Below are positions 54,216-64,000 of a DNA stretch of 64,000 nt, piece after piece. This DNA comes from CAHJXF01 sp038254545 (GTDB lineage Bacteria > Pseudomonadota > Gammaproteobacteria > Burkholderiales > Burkholderiaceae_D). Below the pieces are notes generated by a model. That model made no database searches and was not told where the DNA came from. It was given only the letters and a program-made list of their open reading frames with translations. The DNA is taken from positions 1 to 64,000 of the forward strand of contig JBBSGB010000002.1 of the NCBI GenBank assembly GCA_038254545.1. Reading direction: 5' to 3'. The stretch's first letter is position 1. Every line of letters starts with the position of its first letter. Both the position numbers and the translations under genes were made by a program.

Positions 54216-55570
54216 GCCCGCTCGCAATCGGCATCTCCTACGGAGTGGCGACCTTGCTGGTGATGTTTTCCGGCATGCCGATCGCGTTCGCGCTGGGCGC
54301 GGTCTCAGTCACCTTCATGTACTTCTTCATGCCCGCGTCCGCCCTCGACACCGTCACGCAGAACGTCTATGAAGAGATGTCGAGCATCACCTTGCTGTCG
54401 ATCCCGCTCTTCATCCTGAAGGGTGCCGCGATCGGCAAGTCGCCCGCGGGCAAGGACCTGTATTCGGCGATGCACGCGTGGATGGGCAAGATCCCGGGAG
54501 GCCTGGGCATCGCCAACGTATTCGCGTGTGCACTGTTCGCGGCGATGTCGGGCTCGAGTCCCGCGACCTGCTCGGCGATAGGCAGCGCCGGCATTCCCGA
54601 GATGCGCATGCGCGGCTACTCGCCCGGGTTTGCCGCGGGGATCATCGCGGCCGGGGGCACGCTCGGCATCCTGCTGCCGCCGTCGATCACGATGATTCTC
54701 TACGCGGTCGCGGCCGAGCAATCGTTGGGCCGCCTGTTCCTCGCCGGCATCGGGCCGGGCGTGCTGCTGGTGGCGCTGTTCGCGAGCTACGCGGTGTATC
54801 GCTATCGCAAGGAACATCGCGTCGCGCTGAAGGCCTACGAAGGTCACGGTACGGCATCGGGCATGCTCGACACGCACATCTACACCTTGCCGGAGAAGGT
54901 CGAGATGCTGCCGCGCGTGCTGCCGTTCGTGGTGCTCTTGATCGGCGTGATGGTGGCGCTATACGGCGGCTATGCGACGCCGTCGGAAACCGCGGGCCTG
55001 GGTGGCCTGCTCGCGCTGGTGTTGATCGCGATCGTCTATGCGATCTGGCGGCCCACGCAGTTGCGGCCGATCCTGACCTCGACGATGAAGGAGTCGACCA
55101 TGCTGATGTTCATCATCGGCATGTCGCTGCTCTATTCGTACGTGATGAGTTCACTGCACATCTCGCAGGGCGCGGCCGAGGCCGTCGTAGCGATGCATCT
55201 GCAGAAATGGGTCCTGCTCTCCGCGGTGCTGGTGATGGTGATCGTGCTTGGCTTCTTCCTGCCGCCGGTGTCCATCATCCTTATGACCGCGCCCATCCTG
55301 CTGCCGCCGCTCAAAGCTGCGGGGTTCGATCTGATCTGGTTCGGTGTGGTGATGACGATCGTGATGGAGATGGGCCTGATCCATCCGCCGGTGGGCCTGA
55401 ACATCTTCGTGATCAAGAACATCGCGCCCGACATCCCGTTGAAGGACGTGATCTGGGGCGTGATGCCCTTCGTCGGGCTGATGTTCTTCGCGATCATTCT
55501 GCTGTGCGTATTTCCGGGCATCGCCACCGGCTTGCCGGATATCGTGATGGGCGCACCGGTCGCGCGATGA
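54212..55570 (+). CDS. TRAP transporter large permease (DctM family)
   Basis: A 452-aa inner-membrane protein with 12 or more helices. MPIAFALGAVSVTF, SSITLLSIPLFILKGAAIGKS, GSSPATCSAIGSAGIPEM and GILLPPSITMILYAVAAEQS are characteristic DctM/TRAP-M motifs. It uses the sodium or proton gradient to move the substrate given by the DctP protein. The ATG overlaps the DctQ stop, and its stop overlaps the mdcA start. Confidence 0.93.
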   Translation: MSPLAIGISYGVATLLVMFSGMPIAFALGAVSVTFMYFFMPASALDTVTQNVYEEMSSITLLSIPLFILKGAAIGKSPAGKDLYSAMHAWMGKIPGGLGIANVFACALFAAMSGSSPATCSAIGSAGIPEMRMRGYSPGFAAGIIAAGGTLGILLPPSITMILYAVAAEQSLGRLFLAGIGPGVLLVALFASYAVYRYRKEHRVALKAYEGHGTASGMLDTHIYTLPEKVEMLPRVLPFVVLLIGVMVALYGGYATPSETAGLGGLLALVLIAIVYAIWRPTQLRPILTSTMKESTMLMFIIGMSLLYSYVMSSLHISQGAAEAVVAMHLQKWVLLSAVLVMVIVLGFFLPPVSIILMTAPILLPPLKAAGFDLIWFGVVMTIVMEMGLIHPPVGLNIFVIKNIAPDIPLKDVIWGVMPFVGLMFFAIILLCVFPGIATGLPDIVMGAPVAR

Positions 55571-57228
55571 GCGGGACGCCGGGCAATTCTCGTGCGTGGG
55601 ACACGCAACGCCAGTCGCGCGATGCACGGCTGGCGCGCGCGCGGTCCCTAGCCGGCGGCAAGCACGTCGACGCCGCCAACGCGCGCGCCTTGCTCGAAGC
55701 CCTGCTCGAACCCGGCGATCGCGTCTGCCTCGAAGGCAACAACCAGAAGCAGGCCGACTTCCTCGCAAAGACACTTGCATCGCTCGACGCGAGCCGCGTG
55801 CACGACCTGCACATGGTGCAGTCGGTGCTGGCCTTACCCGAGCATCTCGACGTGTTCGAGCGCGGCATCGCGTCGCGTCTGGACTTCTCGTTCTCGGGTC
55901 CGCAGGGCGCGCGCCTGGCACGCCTGACGACTGAAAAGCGCATCGCGATCGGCGCGATCCATACCTACCTCGAACTGTTCGCACGCTACTTCGTCGATCT
56001 CACGCCGCGCATCGCGCTGATCGCCGCGCAGGCCGCCGATCGCGAGGGCAACCTCTACACGGGGCCGAACACCGAGGACACGCCGGCGATCGTCGAGGCG
56101 ACCGCCTTCAAGAGCGGCATCGTGGTCGCGCAGGTCAACGAGGTGGTGGACAAGCTGCCGCGCGTGGACATCCCTTCCGACTGGGTTGACTACTTCATCC
56201 CGAGCCCGAAGGCGCACTACATCGAGCCCCTGTTCACGCGCGACCCGGCGCTGATCTCCGAGATCCAGGTGCTGATGGCGATGCTGGTCATCAAGGGCAT
56301 CTACGCGCCGTACCGCATCCAGCGGCTGAACCACGGCATCGGCTTCGACACCGCCGCGATCGAACTGCTGTTGCCCACCTACGCCGAGAGCCTCGGCCTG
56401 AAAGGCAAGATCTGCAAGCACTGGGCCTTGAACCCGCACCCCGCGTTGATCCCCGCGATCGAGGCCGGCTTCGTCGAAACGATCCATTCGTTCGGCTCCG
56501 AGCTCGGCATGGAGAAGTACATCGCCGCGCGGCCCGATGTGTTCTTCACCGGCGCCGACGGTTCGATGCGGTCCAATCGCGCGTTGTGCCAGGCCGCCGG
56601 ACACTACGCCTGCGACCTCTTCATCGGCTCGACCTTGCAGATCGATCTGGCGGGCAACAGTTCGACCGCGACGCTGGATCGCATCACCGGCTTCGGCGGC
56701 GCGCCCAACATGGGCGCGGATGCGCGCGGCAGGCGCCACGCGAGTCCGGCCTGGTTGAAGGCGGGCGACGAGGCGCGTGTCGGCGACGCGATTCCGCGCG
56801 GGCGCAAGCTAGTCGTGCAGACCGTCGAGACCTATCGCGAACACATGGAGCCGGCCTTCGTCGAGGAACTCGACGCATGGGCGCTCGCCGAGAAGGCCGG
56901 CATGAGCTTGCCGCCGGTGATGATCTACGGCGACGACGTGTCGCACATCGTCACCGAGGAAGGCATCGCGAACCTGCTGATGTGCCGCACGGTGCAAGAG
57001 CGCGAACAGGCGATACGCGGTGTGGCGGGCTATACGCCGGTCGGGCTCGCGCGCGACAAGCGGATGGTCGAGAATCTGCGCGATCGCCGCATCGTGCAGC
57101 GACCCGAAGACCTAGGCATAGCCAAGCGCGACGCGACGCGCGACCTGCTGGCTGCGCGTTCGATCAAGGACCTGGTGCGCGCGTCGGGCGGGCTCTACGA
57201 TCCGCCCCGGCAGTTTCGCAACTGGTGA
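55567..57228 (+). CDS. mdcA: Malonate decarboxylase alpha subunit (acetyl-ACP:malonate ACP transferase)
   Basis: A 553-aa subunit that exchanges acetyl for malonyl on the decarboxylase acyl-carrier protein. NNQKQADFLAKTL, GPNTEDTPAIVEATAFK and DLAGNSSTATLDRITGFGGAPNMG are hallmarks of MdcA. The ATG at 55567 overlaps the TRAP permease stop. It opens a full mdc set; the biotin-independent type of enzyme is indicated. Confidence 0.97.
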   Translation: MSGTPGNSRAWDTQRQSRDARLARARSLAGGKHVDAANARALLEALLEPGDRVCLEGNNQKQADFLAKTLASLDASRVHDLHMVQSVLALPEHLDVFERGIASRLDFSFSGPQGARLARLTTEKRIAIGAIHTYLELFARYFVDLTPRIALIAAQAADREGNLYTGPNTEDTPAIVEATAFKSGIVVAQVNEVVDKLPRVDIPSDWVDYFIPSPKAHYIEPLFTRDPALISEIQVLMAMLVIKGIYAPYRIQRLNHGIGFDTAAIELLLPTYAESLGLKGKICKHWALNPHPALIPAIEAGFVETIHSFGSELGMEKYIAARPDVFFTGADGSMRSNRALCQAAGHYACDLFIGSTLQIDLAGNSSTATLDRITGFGGAPNMGADARGRRHASPAWLKAGDEARVGDAIPRGRKLVVQTVETYREHMEPAFVEELDAWALAEKAGMSLPPVMIYGDDVSHIVTEEGIANLLMCRTVQEREQAIRGVAGYTPVGLARDKRMVENLRDRRIVQRPEDLGIAKRDATRDLLAARSIKDLVRASGGLYDPPRQFRNW

Positions 57229-57250
57229 CGGCAGACATGAAGACACGACC

Positions 57251-57595
57251 ATGGAACATCTGAATTTCAACTTCGAGGGCGACCAACCCGGGAACGGGAG
57301 CGCGGGCACGAACACCGCGGCGGTCGTGGTCGGCGTCGTGTCGTCGGGCAATCTCGAAGTGATGGTCGAGCCTGCCGAGGGCGAGGCCCGCTGCAGCATC
57401 GAGGTCAACACCTCCGCGCGCGGCTTCGATCACGTGTGGGCCGCCGTGCTCGGCGACTTCGTCGAACGCTCGCGCATCGCCGCCGTCCGCATCTCGATCA
57501 ACGATGTCGGCGCGACACCGGCGGTGGTGAGCCTGCGGCTCGACCAGGCGCTCGAAGAATTTCGCGGCACGCGTGACGCGAGCAACCCGCGATGA
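57251..57595 (+). CDS. mdcC: Malonate decarboxylase acyl-carrier protein (delta subunit)
   Basis: A 114-aa acyl-carrier protein. The segment GVVSSGNLEVMVEP contains the serine (S31 or S32) to which the 2'-(5''-triphosphoribosyl)-3'-dephospho-CoA prosthetic group is linked by MdcB and MdcG. The length fits the family (about 100 aa) with a short extra C-terminus. Its stop overlaps mdcD. Confidence 0.93.
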   Translation: MEHLNFNFEGDQPGNGSAGTNTAAVVVGVVSSGNLEVMVEPAEGEARCSIEVNTSARGFDHVWAAVLGDFVERSRIAAVRISINDVGATPAVVSLRLDQALEEFRGTRDASNPR

Positions 57596-58488
57596 AGCAC
57601 AGCTACTACGAAGCGCACGCGCGCCAGCGCCTGCTCGGCTTGCTCGACCCCGGCTCGTTCAGGGAGTTGCTGCCGCCCGCCGCGCGCGCAACCAGCCCGC
57701 ATCTGCCGCTGCTTGATACGCCGGTCGCGTTCGACGATGGCGTGGTCGTGGGTGCAGGTCTCCTTGCGGGTCGACGCGTTTTCGCCGCTTCGCAGGAAGG
57801 CGGCTTCATGGGCGGAGCGGTCGGCGAGGTGCACGGCGCCAAGATCACCGGCCTGTTCGAGCGCGCGACCGACTGCGCCATCGACTCCCGGCCTGTCGCC
57901 GTATTGCTGTTGCTGGAGTCGGGCGGTGTGCGCCTGCACGAGGCCAACGCGGGATTGATCGCGGTGTCCGAGATCATGCGCGCCGTGCTCGAAGCGCGCG
58001 CGTCGGGCATCGCGGTGATCGCGCTGATCGGCAGCAACGTCGGTTGCTTCGGCGGCATGGGACTGGTGGCGAGTTGCTGCGACACGATCGTGATGAGCGA
58101 GGAAGGACGTCTGGGCATGTCGGGTCCCGAAGTGATCGAAACGAAGCATGGCGTGGAGGAATACGACTCGCGCGATCGGGCGCTGGTGTGGCGCACCAGC
58201 GGCGGCAAGCATCGCTACCTGTGCGGCGACGCGAGCGCGATCGTCGACGACGACATCGCCGCGTTTCGCCAGGCCGCGATCGATGCGCTCGATCGCAAGC
58301 GTCCGTTGACGCTCGAGTCCCTGCTGGCCGAGCAGGCGATGCTCGAGAAACGCATCGAGCGCTTCGGCACCTCGCGCGATTCGCTCGATGTCTGGCGCGA
58401 GCTCGGCGTCACGGCGCCCGAAGCGCTGCCGTTGCTGGATCGCGATGCGTTCGTCGAGGCCACGGCGAACGCGCGGGTGGAGATCTGA
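57592..58488 (+). CDS. mdcD: Malonate decarboxylase beta subunit
   Basis: A 298-aa subunit of the carboxyltransferase-like decarboxylase core. GGFMGGAVGEVHGAKI and GSNVGCFGGMGLVASCC form the acyl-binding and oxyanion loops of the crotonase-like fold. With MdcE it decarboxylates malonyl-ACP to acetyl-ACP and CO2. The ATG overlaps the mdcC stop. Confidence 0.95.
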   Translation: MKHSYYEAHARQRLLGLLDPGSFRELLPPAARATSPHLPLLDTPVAFDDGVVVGAGLLAGRRVFAASQEGGFMGGAVGEVHGAKITGLFERATDCAIDSRPVAVLLLLESGGVRLHEANAGLIAVSEIMRAVLEARASGIAVIALIGSNVGCFGGMGLVASCCDTIVMSEEGRLGMSGPEVIETKHGVEEYDSRDRALVWRTSGGKHRYLCGDASAIVDDDIAAFRQAAIDALDRKRPLTLESLLAEQAMLEKRIERFGTSRDSLDVWRELGVTAPEALPLLDRDAFVEATANARVEI

Positions 58489-58490
58489 CC

Positions 58491-59222
58491 ATGTCATCGA
58501 ACACGCCAGCGGACAAGCCCGCGTCGGAACTGTTCGACGCGCTCTTTCCGAGCGGCCACACGATCGCGATCGATGGCGACTTCATCCACGGCACCGGCAC
58601 CATCGATGACGAAACCGTCTGCGTGATCGGCACTGCGAATCACGCCGAGATCGGTGTCGAGCTCGCATTCGCGATGGCGGTCGCAGTGTTGCGCACGGTC
58701 AAGGAGCACCCGGGCCGCGCGATCCTGCTGCTGGTCGATACGCAGGGGCAGCGCCTGCGTCATCGCGACGAGCTGCTCGGCATCAACGCCTACATGGCGC
58801 ATCTGGCCAAGTGCCTCGAAGTCGCGCGGGGCGCGGGGCATCGCATCGTGAGTCTGGTGTACGGGCGCGCGGTCAGCGGGGGCTATCTCACGACCGGCAT
58901 GATGGCCGACAGCTGTCATGCGCTCGAATCCGCCGAGATCAGCGTGATGAACCTGCCCGCGATGGCGCGCGTCACCAAGATCGCGCAGGAACGTCTGGAA
59001 GAACTCGCGGCGAGCTCGCCGGTGTTCGCACCGGGCGCAATCAACTATCTGAAGATGGGCGGGCTTGAAAGCCTCTGGTCGGGCAAGCTCGTCGACGCGC
59101 TGCGCGATGCTCTGCACGGCAAGGAGAGTGCCGACCGCCGACGCGAGCGAGGACTCGAACGCGGTGGCCGCACCACGGCCCTCGACGTCTCGCGACGGGT
59201 ACGCGGTGATGCGCTCGACTGA
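58491..59222 (+). CDS. mdcE: Malonate decarboxylase gamma subunit
   Basis: A 243-aa partner of MdcD with a crotonase-like fold. VDTQGQRLRHRDELLGINAYMAHLAKC and GRAVSGGYLTTGMMADSC are family motifs. It begins 2 bp after mdcD. The last 30 residues are Arg-rich, and its end overlaps mdcG by 14 bp. Confidence 0.93.
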   Translation: MSSNTPADKPASELFDALFPSGHTIAIDGDFIHGTGTIDDETVCVIGTANHAEIGVELAFAMAVAVLRTVKEHPGRAILLLVDTQGQRLRHRDELLGINAYMAHLAKCLEVARGAGHRIVSLVYGRAVSGGYLTTGMMADSCHALESAEISVMNLPAMARVTKIAQERLEELAASSPVFAPGAINYLKMGGLESLWSGKLVDALRDALHGKESADRRRERGLERGGRTTALDVSRRVRGDALD

Positions 59223-59910
59223 GGAGGGATCGACGAGTTCGTCGCCGCGCGCATCGTCGAATCCTTCGCGCCACGCGCGCGTCTGGCTGGCTCGCGACAC
59301 GTGGCGTGAGCATTTGCGATCGCCGCATGACGCGTCCACGCTCGCAGTGCTCGACCGATGGTTCACGAGGAACCAGCCTGCCGTCGCGCGTCGGCGCGAT
59401 GCGAATACGGACGACGACGATTGCGCACTCGCCATCGCGCTACCGCTCTCGCAGGGCAGATCGCGTATGGCCTTCGTGGTCGCATCGCGCGCAGTGGTGC
59501 GCGTTGCGCAGCCGTTGCGACTCGATGAATTGATCGCGTCGGCGCCGGCCGGGTGGCAAGCGGCTCTGCAGGATCTCGTGGTGCGCGGCGAGCGGGTGGG
59601 CACGTCCTTTCACGTATACGGCTCGCTCGCATGGCAGCACATCACGGGCAAGGCTTGCGTCACGCCGGCTTCGGACGTCGACCTGCTCTGGGCCGCGCGC
59701 GACGGGTCGCACGTCGAGCGCACGCTCGAACTGCTGGTCGAATGGGAACGAGAAAGCAACGTGCGTGCGGATGGCGAGGTGCTACTGCGCGATGGCGGCG
59801 CATGCGCGTGGCGCGAACTGCTCGGTCGTCCCGCTCGGGTATTGGTCAAGACCGATGACGGCGTCGCGATGCGTCCTTCGCCGCTCGATGCTGCAAAGGA
59901 CGTCGCATGA
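59209..59910 (+). CDS. mdcG: Malonate decarboxylase holo-ACP synthase (phosphoribosyl-dephospho-CoA transferase)
   Basis: A 233-aa nucleotidyltransferase that attaches the prosthetic group to MdcC. The GS-x-DxD pattern is visible: YGSLAWQHITGKACVTPASDVDLLW, near residue 145. I chose the ATG at 59209, which overlaps the mdcE end; GTG at 59206 is an alternative. The first 35 residues are Ser/Arg-rich and poorly conserved. Confidence 0.88.
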   Translation: MRSTEEGSTSSSPRASSNPSRHARVWLARDTWREHLRSPHDASTLAVLDRWFTRNQPAVARRRDANTDDDDCALAIALPLSQGRSRMAFVVASRAVVRVAQPLRLDELIASAPAGWQAALQDLVVRGERVGTSFHVYGSLAWQHITGKACVTPASDVDLLWAARDGSHVERTLELLVEWERESNVRADGEVLLRDGGACAWRELLGRPARVLVKTDDGVAMRPSPLDAAKDVA

Positions 59911-60812
59911 TGCCTGTCGCCCAACCGTCCTCGCGCGTCATGCGGGAAAGCGCGCTTTCGCACGCACCGTCATCTTCGCCGACGCAGTTGCATGCGATCG
60001 CGCGCGCGGCGATCGCGAGTCTTCACGCCGAACTCGTGCTCTCGCCCAAGCCGGGACTGGTGTGTCCCGATGATCGCGGCAGCCACGACGACATGGACGC
60101 GACGACGATGATGAGAAGCCTCGCGTCGCTGCGGCACGGCTTCAAGGCGATCGTGAGCGCGGCCGCGGACGGCGCATCGTTCGCGCGATTGCAGGCTATC
60201 GGCATTGACGCCGAACGCGCGATGCTGGCCGCCACCGATGGCGTCAACACGCATCGCGGCGCGATCTTCAATCTCGGATTGCTCGCGGCGTCCGTCGCGC
60301 ATTGCGCCTCGCGGGGACGGGTGGTCACGGCGGCCGATGTGCGCGCCACGATGCGCGTCGAGTGGGGTCTCTGCATCGGCCCGGATATCGACCGTTCGTC
60401 CACCGAGCACGCGTCGCATGGAGCGGCAGTGGCCGCACGCTACGGTGCTGGCGGCGCGCGTCGCGAAGCCGCGGAGGGATTCCCCAGCGTGTTCGCATTC
60501 CTCTGGCCCGCGCTGTGCGACGTGCGCCGCCGCGGACTCGACGCGCGCCGCGCCCGCATCCACGTACTGATGACGTCGATCGCAACCACGATCGACACCA
60601 ACCTGCTCTATCGCGGCGGCGTCGAAGGCCTCGCGTATGCGCAGGGCGCCGCGAGGAATTTTCTCGAACGTGGCGGCGTTGCCGTCGACGATTGGGAGCC
60701 CGAGCTTCGCGCCATCGGCCGCGCGTTCGTCGCGCGCAGGCTGAGCCCGGGCGGCAGCGCCGATCTGCTCGCGGCCACGCTGCTGGTCGACCGCCTGGTC
60801 GAAGCGAGGTGA
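59907..60812 (+). CDS. mdcB: Triphosphoribosyl-dephospho-CoA synthase
   Basis: A 301-aa enzyme of the CitG/MdcB family. It makes the prosthetic-group precursor from dephospho-CoA and ATP. LHAELVLSPKPGLVCPDDRGSHDDMD and TDGVNTHRGAIFNLGLL are family signatures. The first 30 residues lack conservation. The ATG overlaps the mdcG stop. Confidence 0.92.
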   Translation: MMPVAQPSSRVMRESALSHAPSSSPTQLHAIARAAIASLHAELVLSPKPGLVCPDDRGSHDDMDATTMMRSLASLRHGFKAIVSAAADGASFARLQAIGIDAERAMLAATDGVNTHRGAIFNLGLLAASVAHCASRGRVVTAADVRATMRVEWGLCIGPDIDRSSTEHASHGAAVAARYGAGGARREAAEGFPSVFAFLWPALCDVRRRGLDARRARIHVLMTSIATTIDTNLLYRGGVEGLAYAQGAARNFLERGGVAVDDWEPELRAIGRAFVARRLSPGGSADLLAATLLVDRLVEAR

Positions 60813-61729
60813 GCCTCGCGGTCCTTTGTTCGGGACAGGGAGGTCAGGGCCCCGAGATGTTCGACACCCTCGAAGGCGAAGCCGATGTGCGGTCGACGTT
60901 CGACGGCGCTCTCGATCGCGTGGGAATCGATCTCGCATCGCTCGCGCGCAATCCTTCGCTCGCGTTCGAGAATCGAATCGCGCAACCCTTGATCTGCACC
61001 TGGCAGATCGCACTGTGGGCGGCGCTCGCGCCGCGTCTCGCGCCGCCCATCCTGTTCGCCGGTTACAGCGTCGGTGAACTGGCGGCGTATGGATGCGCGG
61101 GCAGCCTTTCGATGGCGGACACGATCGCGCTCGCGCATGAGCGCGCAATGGCGATGGATTCGGCAACCAGCGTGGCAGGCGGCGACGGCCTCGTCGCATT
61201 GCGCGGACTCACCTATAGCGCGGTCGAAGCCTTGTGCGCGGCCAACGACACCGAGATCGCGATCGTCAACGGCGACGATCACTTCATCGTCGGGGGCCGA
61301 TCGTCCGCGCTCGAAGCCACGATGCACGAAGCGTTCGCTAAGGGCGCGAGCGCACAGCGTTTGCGGGTCGGCGTCGCGTCGCACACCTCGAAGCTGGCCT
61401 CGGCGAGCGAACGATTTCATGGCGTCCTGCAGCGCGCGCGCTGGAACGACCCGACCATCCCCGTGCTGTCCGGCCTCGACGGTTCCCCTGTGCGCGATAC
61501 GTCGACGGCGAAGGCCGTGCTCGCGCGGCAGATCAGCACGACCATTCGTTGGGTCGACTGCATGGACAGCGCCCGCGAACGCGGCGCGGATGTCTGTCTC
61601 GAACTCGGTCCCTGCAACGCGCTCGCTCGCATGATGCGCGAGCGCCATCCCGAGGTGGAGGCTCGATCGGTGTCTGACTTTCGCAGCCTCGATGCGGTGG
61701 TCGATTGGGTCGAGCGCGTCGGTCGTTGA
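60809..61729 (+). CDS. mdcH: Malonate decarboxylase epsilon subunit (malonyl-CoA:ACP transacylase)
   Basis: A 306-aa FabD-like acyltransferase that loads malonyl onto the decarboxylase ACP to start the cycle. CSGQGGQGPEMF and GYSVGELAAYG (nucleophile S87) are present, along with GVASHTSKLA. The GTG at 60809 overlaps the mdcB stop. It is the last gene of the operon; the ABC-2 genes converge 19 bp later. No regulator gene (LysR or GntR type) is found near the operon. Confidence 0.93.
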   Translation: MSLAVLCSGQGGQGPEMFDTLEGEADVRSTFDGALDRVGIDLASLARNPSLAFENRIAQPLICTWQIALWAALAPRLAPPILFAGYSVGELAAYGCAGSLSMADTIALAHERAMAMDSATSVAGGDGLVALRGLTYSAVEALCAANDTEIAIVNGDDHFIVGGRSSALEATMHEAFAKGASAQRLRVGVASHTSKLASASERFHGVLQRARWNDPTIPVLSGLDGSPVRDTSTAKAVLARQISTTIRWVDCMDSARERGADVCLELGPCNALARMMRERHPEVEARSVSDFRSLDAVVDWVERVGR

Positions 61730-61748
61730 GCCGCTGCCCTCGCCGCCA

Positions 61749-62506
61749 TCACGTCTTGATGTGATATCCGGTCTTGAAGATCCACCACACCACGCCAACG
61801 CAAAGGCAGAGGAAACCCAGGGTCATGCCCAGGCTGACGAACACATTGACGTCGGCCACGCCGTAGAAGCTCCAGCGAAATCCGCTGATCAGGTACACCA
61901 CCGGATTGAACAGCGTGATCTTCTGCCAGACCGGCGGCAGCATGCTGATCGAGTAGAACGCGCCGCCGAGAAAAGTGAGCGGCGTGACCACCATCAGCGG
62001 GATCACCTGCAACTTCTGGAAGTCGTTGGCCCACACGCCGATGATGAAGCCGAAGAGGCTGAAGGTCACCGCGGTCAGCAAGAGGAAGCCGAGCATCCAG
62101 AACGGATGCAGCAACTCGTAGGCCACGAAGAAGCGCGCCGTGACCAGGATAAGCACGCCCAGCACCACCGACTTGGTGGCCGCCGCGCCGACGTAACCGA
62201 TCACGACTTCGACATACGACACCGGCGCGGAGAGCAATTCGTAGATCGTGCCCGACCACTTCGGCAGGTAGATGCCGAAGGACGCGTTGGAGATGCTCTC
62301 GTTCAACAGCGACAGCATGATCAGGCCGGGAATGATGAAGGCGCCGTAGCGCACGCCGTCGACTTCGCCCATGCGCGAGCCGATCGCCGCGCCGAACACG
62401 ACGAAGTAGAGCGAGGTCGACAGCACCGGCGACGCGATGCTCTGCATGAGCGTGCGAACCGTGCGCGCCATCTCGAAGCGATAGATCGCGCGGATCGCGT
62501 GGGTGT

Positions 62507-62510
<4 letters not shown>
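61749..62510 (-). CDS. ABC-2 type transporter permease
   Basis: A 253-aa inner-membrane protein with six helices of the ABC-2 family (IYRFEMARTVRTLMQSIASPVLS, GSRMGEVDGVRYGAFIIPGL, LTFLGGAFYSISMLPPVW). Its ATG overlaps the ATPase stop (ATGA). The pair resembles YadH/YadG exporters of unknown substrate. Confidence 0.9.
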
Positions 62511-63466
<956 letters not shown>

Positions 63467-63491
63467 CGGCTGCACTACGTTGGCGGCGACG

Positions 63492-63953
63492 TTATCCAAG
63501 GCGCTTTCTCATGTAGACGAGAGAAAAATCGCCCTGCGAACGTCGGTCGTATTCGATATATCCAATCTTCGAATACAGCGCCAGGTTTTCCGTCATTTTC
63601 TCGTGTGTGAATAGATAGATGGAATCGAACCCCGCGCGCCGGGCTTCTCCTTCCGCGAGCTCGAGGAAGGCCTTTCCAAGACCCTTGCCACGATGGGAAG
63701 GATGGACGGCGACGTTGTCGATGAAAAATCCTTCGCTGTCGGTGGAAAGAACCATCACTCCTGCAATCGCGCCATCGCTTTCGGCGATCGTCACTCGATG
63801 CTTGGCAATGACCGTTGCGTAATCGTCCCTCATCGGGCGAGGCAGCATCTCGATGCGCTCTACGTAGTGTCCGTATGCGGCAGTGACGAGCGCAGCTACT
63901 TTCGGGGCGTCCGCCCCGAATGCCGAACGAAACGAATAGGCCGTCCCTGTCAT
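63492..63953 (-). CDS. GNAT-family N-acetyltransferase
   Basis: A 153-aa protein with one GNAT domain. The acetyl-CoA loop is HRGKGLGKAFL (near residue 88), and NLALYSKIGYIEYDRR is the C-terminal strand. The substrate is unknown. It lies directly upstream of the ABC pair on the same strand. The last 47 bases of the window, beyond its start, hold nothing I can identify. Confidence 0.87.
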   Translation of the reverse strand: MTGTAYSFRSAFGADAPKVAALVTAAYGHYVERIEMLPRPMRDDYATVIAKHRVTIAESDGAIAGVMVLSTDSEGFFIDNVAVHPSHRGKGLGKAFLELAEGEARRAGFDSIYLFTHEKMTENLALYSKIGYIEYDRRSQGDFSLVYMRKRLG

Positions 63954-64000
63954 CGCAAGTTCCTACGCCGACGCGCCCGAAGGACGCAGTTGCCGGCGCG

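Overview
This is a gene-dense, high-GC window from a betaproteobacterium, most likely in or near the Burkholderiales. The gene order metK / two lpxL-type acyltransferases / dapF / DUF484 / xerC / argS / SPOR protein / dsbA / hslVU / dksA is typical of that group, and the ubiquinol oxidase operon and malonate decarboxylase operon fit a free-living aerobic chemoheterotroph. I see no rRNA, tRNA, CRISPR array, prophage or insertion sequence. Start codons are often GTG or TTG, and many neighbouring genes overlap by 4 bases (ATGA/GTGA), so long translationally coupled operons are the rule.

Layout. (1) 132-7963: a plus-strand operon with a complete sugar ABC importer (ATPase, Tat-exported binding protein, two permeases), an IlvD/Edd-type sugar-acid dehydratase, an SDR dehydrogenase and an FAH-family hydrolase. 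Together they suggest import of a sugar or sugar acid and non-phosphorylative breakdown through 2-keto-3-deoxy and 2,4-diketo-3-deoxy acids. (2) 7960-11077, minus: an LpxO-like hydroxylase, a GNAT protein and metK; metK has a leader that looks like a transcription attenuator. (3) 11408-21137, plus: core genes for lipid A acylation, lysine/peptidoglycan, chromosome dimer resolution, arginyl-tRNA synthesis and periplasmic disulfide formation. (4) 21141-24693, minus: hslV-hslU with a heat-shock-type promoter, and a large two-STAS protein with an internal duplication. (5) 24898-27464: a small Cys/His protein and a TonB-dependent receptor, convergent with dksA (27535-28230), which carries a long Ala/Lys/Pro-rich N-terminal tail. 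(6) 28584-39897, plus: an EamA transporter, a polar amino-acid ABC operon that includes a deacylase (aotJQMOP-like order), cyoABCD, an MBL hydrolase and an orphan binding protein.

(7) 39922-51033: mixed accessory genes, namely a small EF-hand-like secreted protein, an aminotransferase, a CPBP membrane protease gene broken by an in-frame TAA, about 500 bp without a recognisable gene, an acyl-CoA ligase, a periplasmic protein plus two tandem PhoA-type alkaline phosphatases, a Bcr/CflA-like MFS exporter and a haloacid dehalogenase. (8) 51300-61729, plus: one long operon joining a TRAP transporter (P, then Q and M) and a CaiB/BaiF CoA-transferase to a full malonate decarboxylase set in the order mdcA-C-D-E-G-B-H. 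The TRAP system probably replaces the usual malonate carrier. (9) 61749-63953, minus: an ABC-2 exporter pair and a GNAT acetyltransferase.

The points most worth following up are the metK leader with mutually exclusive hairpins, the malonate operon that combines TRAP, CaiB and MDC genes, the duplicated STAS protein next to hslV, the interrupted CPBP gene and the tailed one-cysteine DksA. Nothing in the window is clearly a wholly new defence or mobile system.
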